Shown: piece by piece, positions 36,306-47,564 of the stretch | Layout: each line of letters starts with the position of its first letter | How positions within the stretch are numbered: position 1 is the stretch's first letter | Source: Tubiluchus corallicola | Lineage: Eukaryota; Priapulida; Priapulimorpha; Priapulimorphida; Tubiluchidae | Direction of reading: 5' to 3' | Assembly: GCA_030141605.1 (NCBI GenBank) | Contig: JAQGDQ010000227.1 | Location: 164,001 to 224,000, forward strand | DNA length: 60,000 nt | The notes under the pieces: model-generated | Databases searched by the model: none | What the model was told of the DNA's origin: nothing | Seen by the model: only the letters and a program-made list of their open reading frames with translations | Program-made: the position numbers and the translations under genes

Positions 36306-37333
36306 CACTCATTAATTTCTGCTGTGCTCATTAATTTCTACTATGTTCTCGTTAGCTTGCATTGTATTCATTAACAGCCACTGTACATATTAACTTGCAC
36401 AGTACTCATTAACTTCCATTGTACTCACTAACTTTCACTGTACTCTTTAACTTCCGCCTGTACATATTAACTTACACTGTACTCATTACATTACACTGTA
36501 CTTACTAATTTCCACTGTACTCCACTGTATTCATTAACTTACGCTGTTCTCAGTAACTTCTGCTGTACTCATTAACTGCTGCTTTACTCATTAACTTCCA
36601 CTGTATTCATTAACTTACGCTGTTCTCAGTAACTTCTGTTGTACTCATTAACTTCTGCTGTACTCATTAACTGCTGCTTTACTCATTAACTTCCACTGTA
36701 CTCATTAACTTCCACTGTACTCACTAACTTCTGCTTTGCTCATTAACTTCCACCTGTACTCATTAACTTACGCTGTTCTCAGTAACTTCTGTTGTACTCA
36801 TTAACTGCTGCTTTACTCATTAACTTCCACTGTATTCATTAACTTACGCTGTTCTCAGTAACTTCTGTTGTACTCATTAACTTCTGCTGTACTCATTAAC
36901 TGCTGCTTTACTCATTAACTTCCACTGTATTCATTAACTTACGCTGTTCTCAGTAACTTCTGTTGTACTCATTAACTTCTGCTGTACTCATTAACTGCTG
37001 CTTTACTCATTAACTTCCACTGTTTTCATTAACTTCCACTGTACTCATTAACTTCCACTGTACTCACTAACTTCTGCTTTGCTCATTAACTTCCGCCTGT
37101 ACTCATTAACTTCCACTGTACCCATTAACTTCTGCTGAACTCATTAACTTCCGCCTGTACTCATTAACTTCTGCTGTACTCATTAACTTCCACTCTACTC
37201 ATTAACTTCCATTGTACTCATTAACTTCCACTGTACTTATTAACTTCCGCCTCTACTCATTAACTTCTGCTTTGCTCATTAACGTCCATTGTACTCATTA
37301 ACTTCCACTGTACTCATTAACTTCCTCATTGAT
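36306..37333. repeat. 19-bp minisatellite with a 95-bp higher-order unit
   Basis: The basic unit resembles ACTCATTAACTTCCACTGT (19 bases), repeated about 54 times with variation. From about 36525 to 37020 five basic units form a recurring block with the characteristic order TTACGCTGTTCTCAGTAAC, TTCTGTTGTACTCA and CTGCTGCTTTACTCA (95 bases, or 76 when one unit is missing). It is not coding. Confidence 0.95.
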
Positions 37334-38149
37334 CTGCTGCAGTAGCTATCTTGCTTAGCTAAGTTTCTTTGTTTTTTCATTGTAAAAAGTTCATATTTGG
37401 TGGAAGTTAATGACAAAGTTAAAAAGAACTTTAGTTTGGTACTGATGAAGAAAGTTTGAATCCAGCTGTCCGTTGTTCCATCATTTCTATCTGATCAGTC
37501 ATTCGACAAACCGAGACAGTGCACTGTAATGTTATCCTGCCAGCCACGTAGCTGGTTAGATGGTTAATCAGTTCGTCACGCAGTTAGTCAACAAATCAAC
37601 CTTCCAGACAGACTGAGTCGGTCACTCACTCAGGAGGTGCTATTTCAGAACTTGAGTTTCCGTATTATCCACGTTACATACACATTATTGGTGAATTCTT
37701 TCACATTAACAGTAAATTAAGCGAGAGTAGGTTGTATTATTATTGGTCTCTGTATGGTCATAGTATACTTTTTGCCATACTTACAGCTGATATCTTTTTA
37801 TTATCTTTTTATTGTAAATTCAATTTTATTCAGTTTTTTAACTGTAATTTTTGCATGCAAATATACCTTTTATCTATCCATCTAGTATACAAAATAGTAT
37901 AACTACTACTTTATATGCTTATCTATTTACTGTTGATACAGATTTTAGTGATACCGATTTTTTAGTATTTGTCGTTTTGTTTTTGAGGAATTTGCAAATG
38001 TCCATCTTTTCAGTTCGTCTGTCATTACAGTCAGGAAATTGAAGATAAATTTCAGTATTTTGTCTTCCCTTCTCGGGCTCCATTATTCTGCACACTGGCT
38101 CATACGCCTCATAAATTTGCTTAATGTCATGAATAAAACTAACTTATGT
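37334..38149. other. Intervening DNA without recognised features
   Basis: Contains repeated short CAGTC/TCAGTC-like strings around 37490-37640 but no exon, RNA or dispersed repeat that I can support. Confidence 0.4.
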
Positions 38150-38700
38150 AGAAAGACGGAGGGAAAGCCAAAAGTTATGCGTATTGTAATTGATTATTCG
38201 TCATTTCAACGCGCGTTTAAACGGGAGGTTTCAAATACAGCCAAACTTCGCCGTAGATTAGCATTTGCCTATGCGTCCTAATCAGCAGTTTTAACCGAAA
38301 ATGCCCGGACGCGTCCGTTATTAGAAATACAAAGCTGTGCTCAGCGAAAACTCGCGTTTACCCCTTCACGAGGGGGTGGGCACTGGCTGTGAAAGAGTTA
38401 AAGAACTGACTGACTCGGTCGCGCAGTTTTGTGAAAAAATTCAATTGGTGAAAATTTCGATTTCTGCTCTGAATGGGGCCTCATGGGGGGACGCTAGTGT
38501 TGGGATCAGCTGTCATCGGAGACACCTGCAGGACGACAGGGTGCGCTGCAAATGCCAAAATCTTTTTATTTTATGCAGAATCTGCGGAAATGTAATTTTC
38601 GGTGGCCATTGTTCAAAAATTTCGACTTTAGTGCTATTTTTTAAAAAAAATAATATGCCAACTTTGTGTTTTAGAAGTCCATTTTTCCATTTTTAAACGG
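38150..38700 (+). other. G+C-richer island with two unsupported open frames
   Basis: The segment is clearly richer in G+C than its flanks (for example GCCCGGACGCGTCCG and CACGAGGGGGTGGGC). It carries an open frame of about 119 codons at 38337-38696, the longest in the window that is not low-complexity. It lacks an ATG at its start, resembles no family I know and has no clear splice sites. It may be the core of an old repeat, a pseudogene or an unannotated exon. The preceding frame (38039-38281) ends KLRRRLAFAYAS just before it. Confidence 0.15.
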
Positions 38701-38839
38701 AAGTGGGGCTGACAAGCCTCTGGCGTAGCAGTGTCTTGTTTTTTTGCTGGATTACTGCTGCGTTTACCTGTCTGAAGGCAGATTTCTTTTATTTTAGAAT
38801 TCTGCCTGCCCAATGTCTACAATAGACGTGACGGGCGTA

Positions 38840-38849
38840 TGATGATGAA

Positions 38850-38938
<89 letters not shown>
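38840..38938. repeat. (ATG)n trinucleotide microsatellite
   Basis: About 33 triplets, almost perfect apart from an early ATGAAG. It gives a poly-Ser frame on the minus strand that is an artefact. Confidence 0.98.
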
Positions 38939-39088
38939 CATTTTTCCTGGTGTGATTTCTGAGAAAGTGAGAAATTTCTGTTTGAGTGTAAATATCTTTT
39001 TTGTCTGTGTTAATGTAGTTTTGTATAAAGATGCCAAATTGATCGATCCAGTAAACTTAAAAAGTATTGCAAGTAGCTAAATATTTGT

Positions 39089-39605
39089 TTAAGACAGAAA
39101 AAAGCGCTTTACTGATATAAAGTTGGAAAATCATCTTAAAATTTTGTATCACATACTGCCTTATTATGAGCCGTGTTCGTATTAGCAGTTGCGCTATATA
39201 AAAAACTTGAAATTTAAACTCCCTCGATGACCGTTAGGCGCAGCCATTTTAATGGTAGGTCGTTTGAAGCAAATTTAGATAACATTGAGTAAAGTTTGAA
39301 AAATCATCAGAACATTATTCACTAATTAACTAAAACTCTAAATTACTGTATATCTTGTCAGTGTAAAATTAAAAGTACTTTTTTCGGTGAATCAGTGGTG
39401 CACACTGGGAAGGCGAGTCAGTAATGTTTTTACCATGTGGCGCGAACATTTTAAATTATCAAGAATTTTCTTTTGTATTACATAAGTCTTTCTAGCAGGT
39501 CAGCGCGTTGTCGAGTGACGTCTGGAAAGTTTTTTGGGATAGACATTAAAATTCCCTTCTCTTCCCCTTTAGCTAATACACGCAAGATATGCACAATTGT
39601 GTTTG
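39089..39605 (+). mobile_element. R1 MITE, decayed copy with internal deletion
   Basis: Starts TTAAGACAGAAAAAAGC (mutated terminus). It then follows the intact copy: TTTTGTATCAC, AAACTCCC.CGATGACCGTTAG, GCAGCCATTTTAATGG and GTATTACATAAGTCTTTC. Near 39560 the match jumps forward to the ...AAGATATGCACAATTG part, implying an internal deletion. The right terminus is not recognisable. Confidence 0.75.
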
Positions 39606-39775
39606 TTAGTTAAATTAAAATTCGGTAAAATAAATTCGGTATTATGATTATTATTATCATTCTTTGTTTTAACTCCTTGAACGTTATGTATTGCCCATCT
39701 GTTATAGTTTTAACGTAATGGAAATAATATGTACGTGTCATGGTTTTTTGCACAGCCAAGGAAAAAAAATTCGTT

Positions 39776-40225
39776 TCTATTCTATTCTTTTCTGTTCTGT
39801 TCTATTCTGTTCTATTCTATTCTATTCTATTCTATTCTATTCTATTCTGTTCTGTTCTGTTCTGTTCTGTTCTGTTCTGTTCTGTTCTGTTCTGTTCTGT
39901 TCTGTTCTGTTCTGTTCTGTTCTGTTCTGTTCTGTTCTGTTCTGTTCTGTTCTGTTCTGTTATGTTATGTTCTGTTCTATTCTATTCTGTTCTATTCCAT
40001 TCTGTTCTGTTATGTTCTATTCTGTTCTATTCTATTCCATTCTGTTGTTTTCTATTCTGTTCTGTTCCATTCCATTCTGTTCTATTCTGTTCTGTTCTGT
40101 TCTATTCTGTTCTGCTCTGCTCTGTTCTGTTCTATTCTGTTCTATTCTGTTGTTGTCTATTCTGTGCTTTTCTATTCTGTTCTGTTCTATTCTATTCTGT
40201 TCTGCTCTATTATATTCAATTCTAT
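39776..40225. repeat. Pentanucleotide repeat (TTCTG/TTCTA)n
   Basis: About 90 units of TTCTG with interspersed TTCTA, TTATG and TTCCA. The centre (39846-39960) is pure TTCTG. As five is not divisible by three, all three plus-strand frames stay open, which explains three parallel Ser/Leu/Phe/Cys frames. Confidence 0.97.
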
Positions 40226-41078
40226 AATCTATTTTAAGAAATTCAAGAAGAAAGAGAATTCGTGAAAGGAGCCGTACTCTGATCTTAGTTATCTATCATA
40301 TTACATTTATCCATATTAGAATGCAACATTTGTGTAGTCGCCTTTACACTCTTAGTATTTTAAACTTACAGATGCTTACAGATACGATGTACTTGCTTTA
40401 ATTGGCTCAATTTTGCAGGTCCTTGTTAAAACTTCACTGTTTGCCAAATTATTTTCTTAGAAAATATTTTCCCCAGATTTTGAAAGCACATAAGTGAGAG
40501 ATGATGTAATCACTTTAGTCTGCATAACTGCTGACTAATCTGCATAACTACCCGGTGCCTGGCAAACTTAAATGCAAGAAGAACTAGGTTTGTGCAAACC
40601 GGCTTTAATGATGTATTAAGAAAACATACTTGTCTAAGAAAACGTATTCAGTCCTTCAAAACTTTCCACGTACAGTGTATAATTATACATTAATCATCAT
40701 TAAGCTTACTTGTTTTGACATTTGACTCGTAATTAACTCGTATATGTGAAAATATCATTTAGATGTGCCGCCGAGATTAGAGTTGCCTGCATCTAACTGC
40801 TTACAAAAACGCTTGTAGCCTACCCCATAAATTACCTGCATGTCCAAATTAATATCAAAAACATTAATTTTAATTTCCATTCATGAATACGTTTTTGTTT
40901 CTTTGGTTTTACTTCACTTCCTCCTATCAGAGGATGTAATGATTACAACTTTTTCCTGCCCGTTCACATGAGAAAAATTAAAACTGATTTTTTCAGGTCT
41001 TTTACTCTTCTTGAAAACTATTAATCGAAATTAATCCATGGCTTATATTTTCGCAATACTGGTGCTAGACGGGTCCGT
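40226..41078. other. Intervening DNA without recognised features
   Basis: A short imperfect duplication, CTGCATAACTGCTGACTAAT then CTGCATAACTACC, is seen near 40520-40550. Nothing else is supported. Confidence 0.4.
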
Positions 41079-41690
41079 ATTATGACCCTTTGGGAACCCT
41101 TTGTCCTGAGTTGGGTGGCCGAGTGGTTTAGATTTCGGACTGCAGTCACGCAGTTCTGAGTTCGATACCAGCAGAAGGGCATTAGGGCATATACTCTACA
41201 TGTTATTTGTTATTTGTGTATTGTGTACCTGTATTGTCGTAAGTGTAAGTTGCTAAATAGTATTAGTGTTAATGTTGTCTGTTAAGTGAGTGACGGTAAA
41301 TAAACTTTGCCTTTTGTCTTTTTTGCCCCTAGACTAATGAAATTATGGGGCCCCCTAAGACGGAGCCACCCTCTAACTCACCCGCATCCGTCTTGACTAT
41401 TTCTTATTTTAGCGACATTTACATTACTTGAAGTAAACTTATTGCAAATTCTTTAAATAAACTAGAATAGCTGTATTTTGTTTGTCAATAAAAATATTCG
41501 TTAAGAAGTACCACTATTTTACTGTTTATTGCAAGTATAGTATAGTATAGTTTACTAGTATAGCACATATTTCAACACAGCGGTAGTGAAAATAGATTTT
41601 TTTTGTACCGAATGTTACCAAATCTTTGCCCCCAAGCTTGACGGTCCCTAGACTGCAGCCTGTACTTGCCTATAGTGTAATCCGTGCCTG
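41079..41690 (-). mobile_element. Dispersed repeat R4, copy 2, interrupted by a SINE
   Basis: On the minus strand this matches 20362-20716. The match breaks at 41108-41325, where the SINE sits, and resumes with the rest of the CCTAGACTAATGAAATTA segment. Because copy 1 lacks the SINE, the pair gives an empty-site and filled-site comparison. This copy extends further at its minus-strand start, with CTGCAGTCTAGGGACCGTC. Confidence 0.65.
41108..41325 (+). mobile_element. tRNA-derived SINE (R5), copy 1
   Basis: The head contains a Pol III box A (TGGCCGAGTGG, 41116-41126) and box B (GAGTTCGATAC, 41158-41168), about 31 bases apart. The order and spacing are those of a tRNA-Leu/Ser-like D-arm and T-arm. 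A ~150-base body follows, including TGTCGTAAGTGTAAGTTGC and TGTCTGTTAA. The 3' end is AATAAACTTTGCC with a short CTTTTGT tail ending in TTTTTT. It lies inside R4, and the uninterrupted R4 copy at 20.7 kb confirms the insertion. It has no coding capacity and would depend on a LINE for movement. The terminal T-run could act as a Pol III stop. Confidence 0.9.
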
Positions 41691-41907
41691 GTTATAGTTG
41701 TCGCTGTTGCCAAAATATTCATTCAGTTGCATACGTTGCATATGATTGACTGGTATGCTGCTCGTACGTAGTGTACATTTCTTACGTGCAAATGCACTTT
41801 GACTTTGTAAACGTAAGTTTTCAATTGGCAAGTAAAGATTTTATCGATCTATTTATCTACATGTTGAAATAGTTTTTTATTTTGTCTCGCACAACTTTTT
41901 ATATATA

Positions 41908-42007
41908 TAATAAGTTCATTTAAATGCTTGAATCGGTTATTTCTCCACTATTTTCTATAATAAGTTTACCTAAACGTTTGAATCGGCTATTTCTCCACTA
42001 TTTTCTA
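41908..42007. repeat. 50-bp tandem duplication, diverged
   Basis: Two adjacent copies share ATAATAAGTT, TTGAATCGG and TATTTCTCCACTATTTTCTA, differing by a few substitutions. Confidence 0.85.
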
Positions 42008-42306
42008 CTGCTGTTTCACATTTTGCTGCAAATTTGAAAAAGGAACCAGCTTCACAATGCGCAACAAGAAACAATTAGGTTCAGGTTTAGCTTAGGCTAG
42101 TTTTTACTTGAAACAAATGCGTATCGAAAATAAGAAAATAACAATATTTATTTACAAAAAAAAATGCAAATAAAAACAGCCAAAAGAGCATAAATTAAAC
42201 GTAATATGCAAAAAGCTGCGAAGTTTTTAAACTATTTAACCATTTATATATATATGTGTAATGTATATATAAATATATATAATATATGTATGTATATGTA
42301 TATATA

Positions 42307-42364
42307 AATAAAGATGATATTTATATATATGTAAGTATACATATACATAAATATCATCTTTATT
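42307..42364. repeat. Near-perfect 27-bp stem hairpin with 4-base loop
   Basis: Arm 1 (42307-42333) begins AATAAAGATGATATTTAT and arm 2 (42338-42364) is its reverse complement with one mismatch, separated by AGTA. It sits in a (TATA)-rich segment (42240-42345). The stem is 58 bases end to end. It could be a cruciform-prone microsatellite product or the remnant of a small inverted element. It is shorter and more perfect than an ordinary animal pre-miRNA. Confidence 0.85.
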
Positions 42365-43290
42365 CACACATAATGATTGCATTACATGTAATATATAATA
42401 GGGTAAGTAGTGCTATTTACATTGGTATATACATTACTTTGTTAGTAGCGAATACAACATTTCATTAATATCATTAACTGTGAAACCTTCAATTACATAT
42501 TCATTATGCAAAGTCCAGAACTGAATGTACGCTATCATGTTGACAGGTCTATAAGCATAAGTATGGTGGCTCAAGTGTGCTCTAATACTGTTTCTGCCCA
42601 GTATACTTATACTAGTACAGTTATTTAACACAGCTAATGAGCAAAGAACTGGATTAACAGATAAATTTGGGTTACAGTCGAGCTTTAAATTCGCTTATGG
42701 AAGAGTATATCTATTTTTCCGGTTGAAAAAAGTATTTTTTTCTGTCTTTTCTTCATTGTTGATAGGAATTTGTGAATAGAGATAATTATCAATTTTGATG
42801 ACAGTTTAACGAGGTTCATTCCACTATTGTTAGCATCTAGTAGCAGATACTTGCGAAGAGTGACAACACGAATTTTTCTGTAAATTTAAAAAATAAAAAA
42901 GGTCAACAAATTTACTAACAATAATTGCGATAAAACCGGTTACTTTGATAGGAATCTAATCTTTGTATAAAATCACGTGTATTCAGAATTACTCAGGACT
43001 GAAGCTGTTTTGCTCTAAAAGCAAATTGCTAAAGCTTTTCCACCTTGTACAACCTTGTTTACTTCCTAGAATGTGCAGCTTCTACTTTTTGCGTGACTTC
43101 TATTCTTAGTTGCTTTGCATATCAGCAAGTGGGTATAAAGGAAACAGTTAATTGTAAATTTTAACGTAGTTATCAAAGAGGTATTTTAATTTATGCACAA
43201 AATTCCAACACGTTCGAGTTCCTGTACCTTTTGGCATAGGACAGGTCAGTCTACCAGTTATGAGTCACTAGATATTATCACGTTTCTAAC
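42365..43290. other. Intervening DNA without recognised features
   Basis: No exon or repeat seen. A single unit-like CTAGGACTTGACCATAATTA at the right edge is the first, diverged unit of the following array. Confidence 0.4.
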
Positions 43291-43797
43291 CTAGGACTTG
43301 ACCATAATTATGGTTATTTACTAGGACTTGACCATAGGTATGATTATTTACTAGGACTTGACCATAGGTATGATTATTTACTAGGACTTGACCATAGGTA
43401 TGATTATTTACTAGGACTTGACCATAGGTATGATTATTTACTAGGACTTGACCATAGGTATGGTTATTTACTAGGACTTGACCATAGGTATGATTATTTA
43501 CTAGGACTTGACCATAGGTATGATTATTTACTAGGACTTGACCATAGGTATGATTATTTACTAGGACTTGACCATAGGTATGGTTATTTACTAGGACTTT
43601 ACCATAGGTATGGTTATTTACTAGGACTTGACCATAGGTATGGTTATTTACTAGGACTTGACCATAGGTATGGTTATTTACTAGGACTTGACCATAGGTA
43701 TGGTTATTTACTAGGACTTTACCATAGGTATGGTTATTTACTAGGACTTGACCATAGGTATGATTATTTACTAGGACTTGACCATAGGTATGGTTAT
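43291..43797. repeat. 30-bp minisatellite, 17 units, no indels
   Basis: The unit is CTAGGACTTGACCATAGGTA followed by TGATTATTTA. All 17 units keep exactly 30 bases. Variation is limited to TGATTA versus TGGTTA and TTGACC versus TTTACC, apart from the first unit (ATAATTA). The rare TTTACC variant recurs at a spacing of four units. The very low divergence indicates recent expansion or ongoing homogenisation. Confidence 0.98.
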
Positions 43798-43926
43798 GTA
43801 GTGTATTAAGATTAATAGTGCATTAATACGTACATTTACGTGTAATAGTAAAACAATCGCTAGGACTACTTGGTCGTTGTGGTCATCACTTTTCTGCTTT
43901 GTATAAAAGATGCATACATGCTGTAT

Positions 43927-44548
43927 AAAAGTGAAACCGGAGCCCATATTAAACTGTAGCTCAAAAGAAATGTGCATGCTGAAAGGGAACACAATTTTTT
44001 TAAGAATGATTTGCGTGAAATAATTATTACCACAGAAACGTGATTTCGCGTTCTCCCGGCTACTTCTTCGCTGATACATCCATTTCATCGTTCACTTGTT
44101 ACATGGGCACTATCATGTGTCTCTTAAACACAATGTACAAAAACATATGTACCCATCAGTTCATAGGTGTTCAGTTGTGACGTAGTGCATCACGTTCGAG
44201 AGCTCATGCGTAAGCACAGTCGTAAACTTGAAATTTGAATTTTAAACTTAAAATTTGTCGAGTTTTTGTATGTCACACCGAATGTTGTGCATTAGCACTG
44301 TACTCCAATTTTCACTTTGGCAAACACGTGCAACACATTCGTGAAATACTCGTGACGTTGAAAATTGTATGTTACGTTGTGATGTGATCACTATTTGGCC
44401 TAAAACGGCTCGCCTGGCTGGCGTTAGTTAAGTTTTGAACCTGTTTATTTATCAGCAACGCTCTGGCATTATTATAGGTCTTAAAATGTATACTTTTTTT
44501 TACTGTACTTCAAAATTTGATAGGATATTAAAAATCATCCTGTTTTTC
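43927..44548 (+). mobile_element. Dispersed repeat R3, copy 1
   Basis: Matches 59334-60000 and partly 56448-56897 in the same orientation. Shared pieces are GTGAAACCGG, TTATTACCACA, CTTCTTCGCTG, GTGACGTAGTGCA, GAGTTTTTGTAT, TATAGGTCTTAAAATGTA and AAAATCATCCTG. It is non-coding. The ends were not resolved, so the class is unknown. Confidence 0.7.
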
Positions 44549-44582
44549 TTGATGTTGGGATTTGCACTTTGACAATACAATC

Positions 44583-44643
44583 GAATTAATATTAATTTCG
44601 AATTAATATTAATATTAATATTAATATTAATATTAATATTAAT
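44583..44643. repeat. (AATATT)n microsatellite
   Basis: About ten hexamer units of the self-complementary sequence AATATT/ATTAAT. It can form cruciforms and has no coding role. Confidence 0.95.
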
Positions 44644-46935
44644 GAACCATAAAATTGGTATTAAATTTTCCGATTATTGGAGTATAGCTGTTAGCTTTCA
44701 GTTTAAGTTGTAGTCAATACTTGCTTAGAGAAATTTTTGATATGTTTGTTAATTGTAATCTAGTTTGCTTATCTGCAACGGTAACTAACGCAATTTCTCG
44801 TTTGATGGAACTTACGAAACTAGACATTGAGGCAGCGTGGTAGTTGTACTGCCAATGTGAAACTCCTGTTACAATGATCTTTTGACAAAAACACGAAGCT
44901 TCCAAACCCAGTGCCTGTTGCGTCAATGTGATTGAAGTCTCGACTCTTGATGAAACTGGCATCTGTCATACACACCTGGTATTGTTCGACAGTAACTATG
45001 CAAGTGTATCTTCAGCTAAGAGCAATATTTGTTGCTGATGCTGAGGGTACAGGTGAGGAGGGGGTGAGTTAGGGATACGCAGGTGGAAATTTAGCTCATT
45101 AATTTATGCGACAACTGTTGTTAATTTGTGTAAATTCGTGTAAATGACTGTAATTAAACATGTCTGTGCAGATGCTTGAAGTTAAAGGAAGATCGGACGA
45201 TTGTTTAAACTCAATCTCGTTTTAATTTATTGTCCAAAATATACTTTTTCTTGCCTGTAAAAGTTAACAATTGTTCCTTATATTTGAATAATTAGCTTAT
45301 AAAGTTAATTAATGGCAACCGAACACAGCTATTGCTTACGTCAGAAACTAACCACAGTTTGTGCAACGGCAGGCGTCTCCCTTTGCGCATCAAGCACATT
45401 TGCATATAAGTGTTACGGTACTGTTTAAACGCATGATGTCACGAAAAATGGGCTCTGCATCATATGACGTCAGAAACTAACACTGCAGTTCATGGTCATG
45501 CTTATCACGGTACCCCCTTCTATTTGTCGGCCGCGCAAATGTGACAAAAAGGCGCCGCTGCCAATCTTAGTAGATTCACTTAGCCACGCGTAGCTTTGAA
45601 AGTTTAACGAAATTTGAATATCCGAGGTAATTATTATTTAATCCAAGTTTTGATTTAAAATAAGCTATTGTAGTTTTCAATATTTTAGACATGGCAATCT
45701 TTATTCTGAACTCGTGTTTACACAATCGCCCAATTTTCCTTTAACTGTTATTTTTCTGCAATGTCATTGACAGTGATACTGGGATTTACTTAAACTTAAC
45801 AACTAGCTCTACATGAAATTTTTAGGAAAACAAATTGTAGGTAAGAAAAACGTTTAGTAACTTCTAACTTTAGAGACGTGGGTGTTTCTACGTTTGCTCG
45901 TGCCAAGCCGCATCAATGGTGCAACTAAATTTCCATTGTCCACGTCAGTTGAAAGCCTCTTCGCTTTAATGCAGCTTGTTGTATCCAGAAATATCGATAA
46001 GCCTTAGAGTTTTAACCTACACTGTAGATGCGACCTGAACTGTGGTCAAAGCGTTTGTGTAGTAACTGCTAGGCTGCTAAAAACGGGGTAGAACTGCTAA
46101 CCTTTTTGCGGGGGGTTATGTAATGATTTGGTAAATTTTCTGATTTGCCGAAGACCACGTGAACTAACTATTTCCGCCATACGAGCAATCCCTAAAGCAT
46201 ATCCTACCTAGCCTGTGCTTAGATCACTGTGCTGCACAGGTAAGCCGCCTACAACGACATGTTCACTTCTGCTATTTTCCTCAATGCAAATTGCTCATTA
46301 ATAAAAACTGTTTAGAATTTTGCAGTCCTTTAGTTTGGTCTGAAATATTTAAACAGCTTAAATTTTTTATCAGTATTTTATACGTAAAGGCTTGACGCAT
46401 GTTACCTTGAACTAAACTGATAATAATTTCAATATGGCGGGAAGCTCGCGTCGCCTGCACGCTGAAGCCAAACCGTGAAAGGCTCACTAGGCGGCGACAC
46501 GTGCTGCAGGAATCTGGCTATCTCTCGAACGTTTATCATAAACGCGGCTTGGGTTTACAGTGGCATTAAAGGTTCATTGGTTTATTTTTTCCTCCATAAC
46601 ATCTTCGCATTCTTCATGTGTAAGTAGGCTCGTATGAAAACACGTTTTCCAGACAGACACATGTCTTAAGTTTTTTTCAATGCTATTTATTTCTTTGTGT
46701 TTTTATCTTTGCGGATGTTGGTTATATTTATTACTTTTTTCATACAGGCGTAGAAATTTTTTCAATTTTATATCGCAAAATGAGGCAAAACAGCAAAAGT
46801 AGCGAAGTTTGATTCTCAGTTTATGCCGGTGTGAACACGTTTTGCCACTTTTTCAACATTTTGAAATTACGGGTTAAAAATGATCTGCCTGTTCATTTAA
46901 AATCCTCTGTCTCTCACCGAATTCAAGCGTTCCAG
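44644..46935. other. Mixed intervening DNA with a repeated CRE-like element at 45338 and 45467
   Basis: The 15-base string ACGTCAGAAACTAAC occurs at 45338-45352 and 45467-45481, exactly 129 bases apart. It lies in a segment (45330-45600) that is CpG-richer than its flanks and includes GTCGGCCGCGCAAATG and AAGGCGCCGCTGCC. It may be a small promoter-like region or an old duplication. The rest shows no exon or recognised repeat. Confidence 0.35.
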
Positions 46936-47564
46936 CTTATTACTAGGACTGAGCATCGAATGTTCGAGTTCGAATTCGATTCGAACGAGTTTTTTTTATT
47001 CCAAATCGATTCGAACCTAAAATCATTTACTCTTGCAAAGAAATTGTGAAAATCGCTGTAGTGTAAGATTAGAAACTTTCGTTTTTAAGGAAAAATGTCT
47101 TATAATTCCTGTATTTTTTTCAAAAAAATGTCCTATATTTTTTTAGAATAATGTCCTATATTTTTGAAAAGTAGAGTACGAGCCATGTTGTAGATTCGAA
47201 TAATTCAGCACTTCAACCACATACGTTCTTTATCGTTAAAACGTTTGAAACATCGTGCAATTAGCATAATTTAGCTATGATTTCTGCGCACAGTTTTTAA
47301 ACAAATTATCAGTGGTTTTACTGCAGAAGGAAACCGAGTAATATGCATGATATCTTTGTACGACTGATTTTTACTGGTGGCTCGAAAACTTGTTCGAAAA
47401 TCTTTTAATCTCATTTCGATTCGAAATCGAAATACTGAAGTTCGGTTCGATTCGAATTCGAAAGTCACAAAATCGACGCGATGCGTTCTAGTATCCCTGC
47501 TCCATTAAACTAATAAAATCGATTCGATGTATTCTAGTAGAGAATGCTCTCCCCTAGTTCTTAC
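46936..47564. mobile_element. hAT-type MITE (R2), longer copy, with imperfect 8-bp target duplication
   Basis: The element runs 46944-47556, beginning TAGGACTGAGCATCGAA and ending GAATGCTCTCCCCTA. The flanks CTTATTAC (46936-46943) and GTTCTTAC (47557-47564) match at six of eight bases, as expected for an aged duplication. The interior aligns with the 6328-6693 copy (GAATAATTCAGCACTTCA, CCACATACGTTCTTTAT, GGTTTTACTGCAGAA, GGTTCGATTCGAA) but has extra sequence near both ends, including TTCGAATTCGATTCGAA-type palindromes. Non-coding. Confidence 0.8.

Noticed and set aside
35903-36308. Ser/Leu and Arg/Glu frames
   Set aside because: Readings of a (CT)n tract.
38400-38450. Additional bipartite motif copy (GTGAAAAAATTCAATTGGTG)
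   Set aside because: It has the A-rich middle and ATTGG but no TAAATTTAAT block at the required distance.
39691-40265. Three overlapping 165-178 codon frames rich in Phe, Cys, Ser and Leu
   Set aside because: A pentanucleotide repeat without stop triplets opens all three frames equally; the identical repeating pattern shows it is not selected.
41108-41170. Functional tRNA gene
   Set aside because: Box A and box B are present, but there is no acceptor-stem pairing after box B and the sequence continues into a SINE body. A second copy with the same body confirms a retroposon.
43771-44088. 105-codon minus-strand frame
   Set aside because: Starts in the R3 repeat and runs into the 30-bp array; the other R3 copies do not keep it open.
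44950-45070. 40-codon frame starting MKLASVIHTWYCSTV and ending near a CAG/GTGAGG donor
   Set aside because: Short, without recognisable family or upstream promoter evidence; the signal-peptide-like start alone is not enough.
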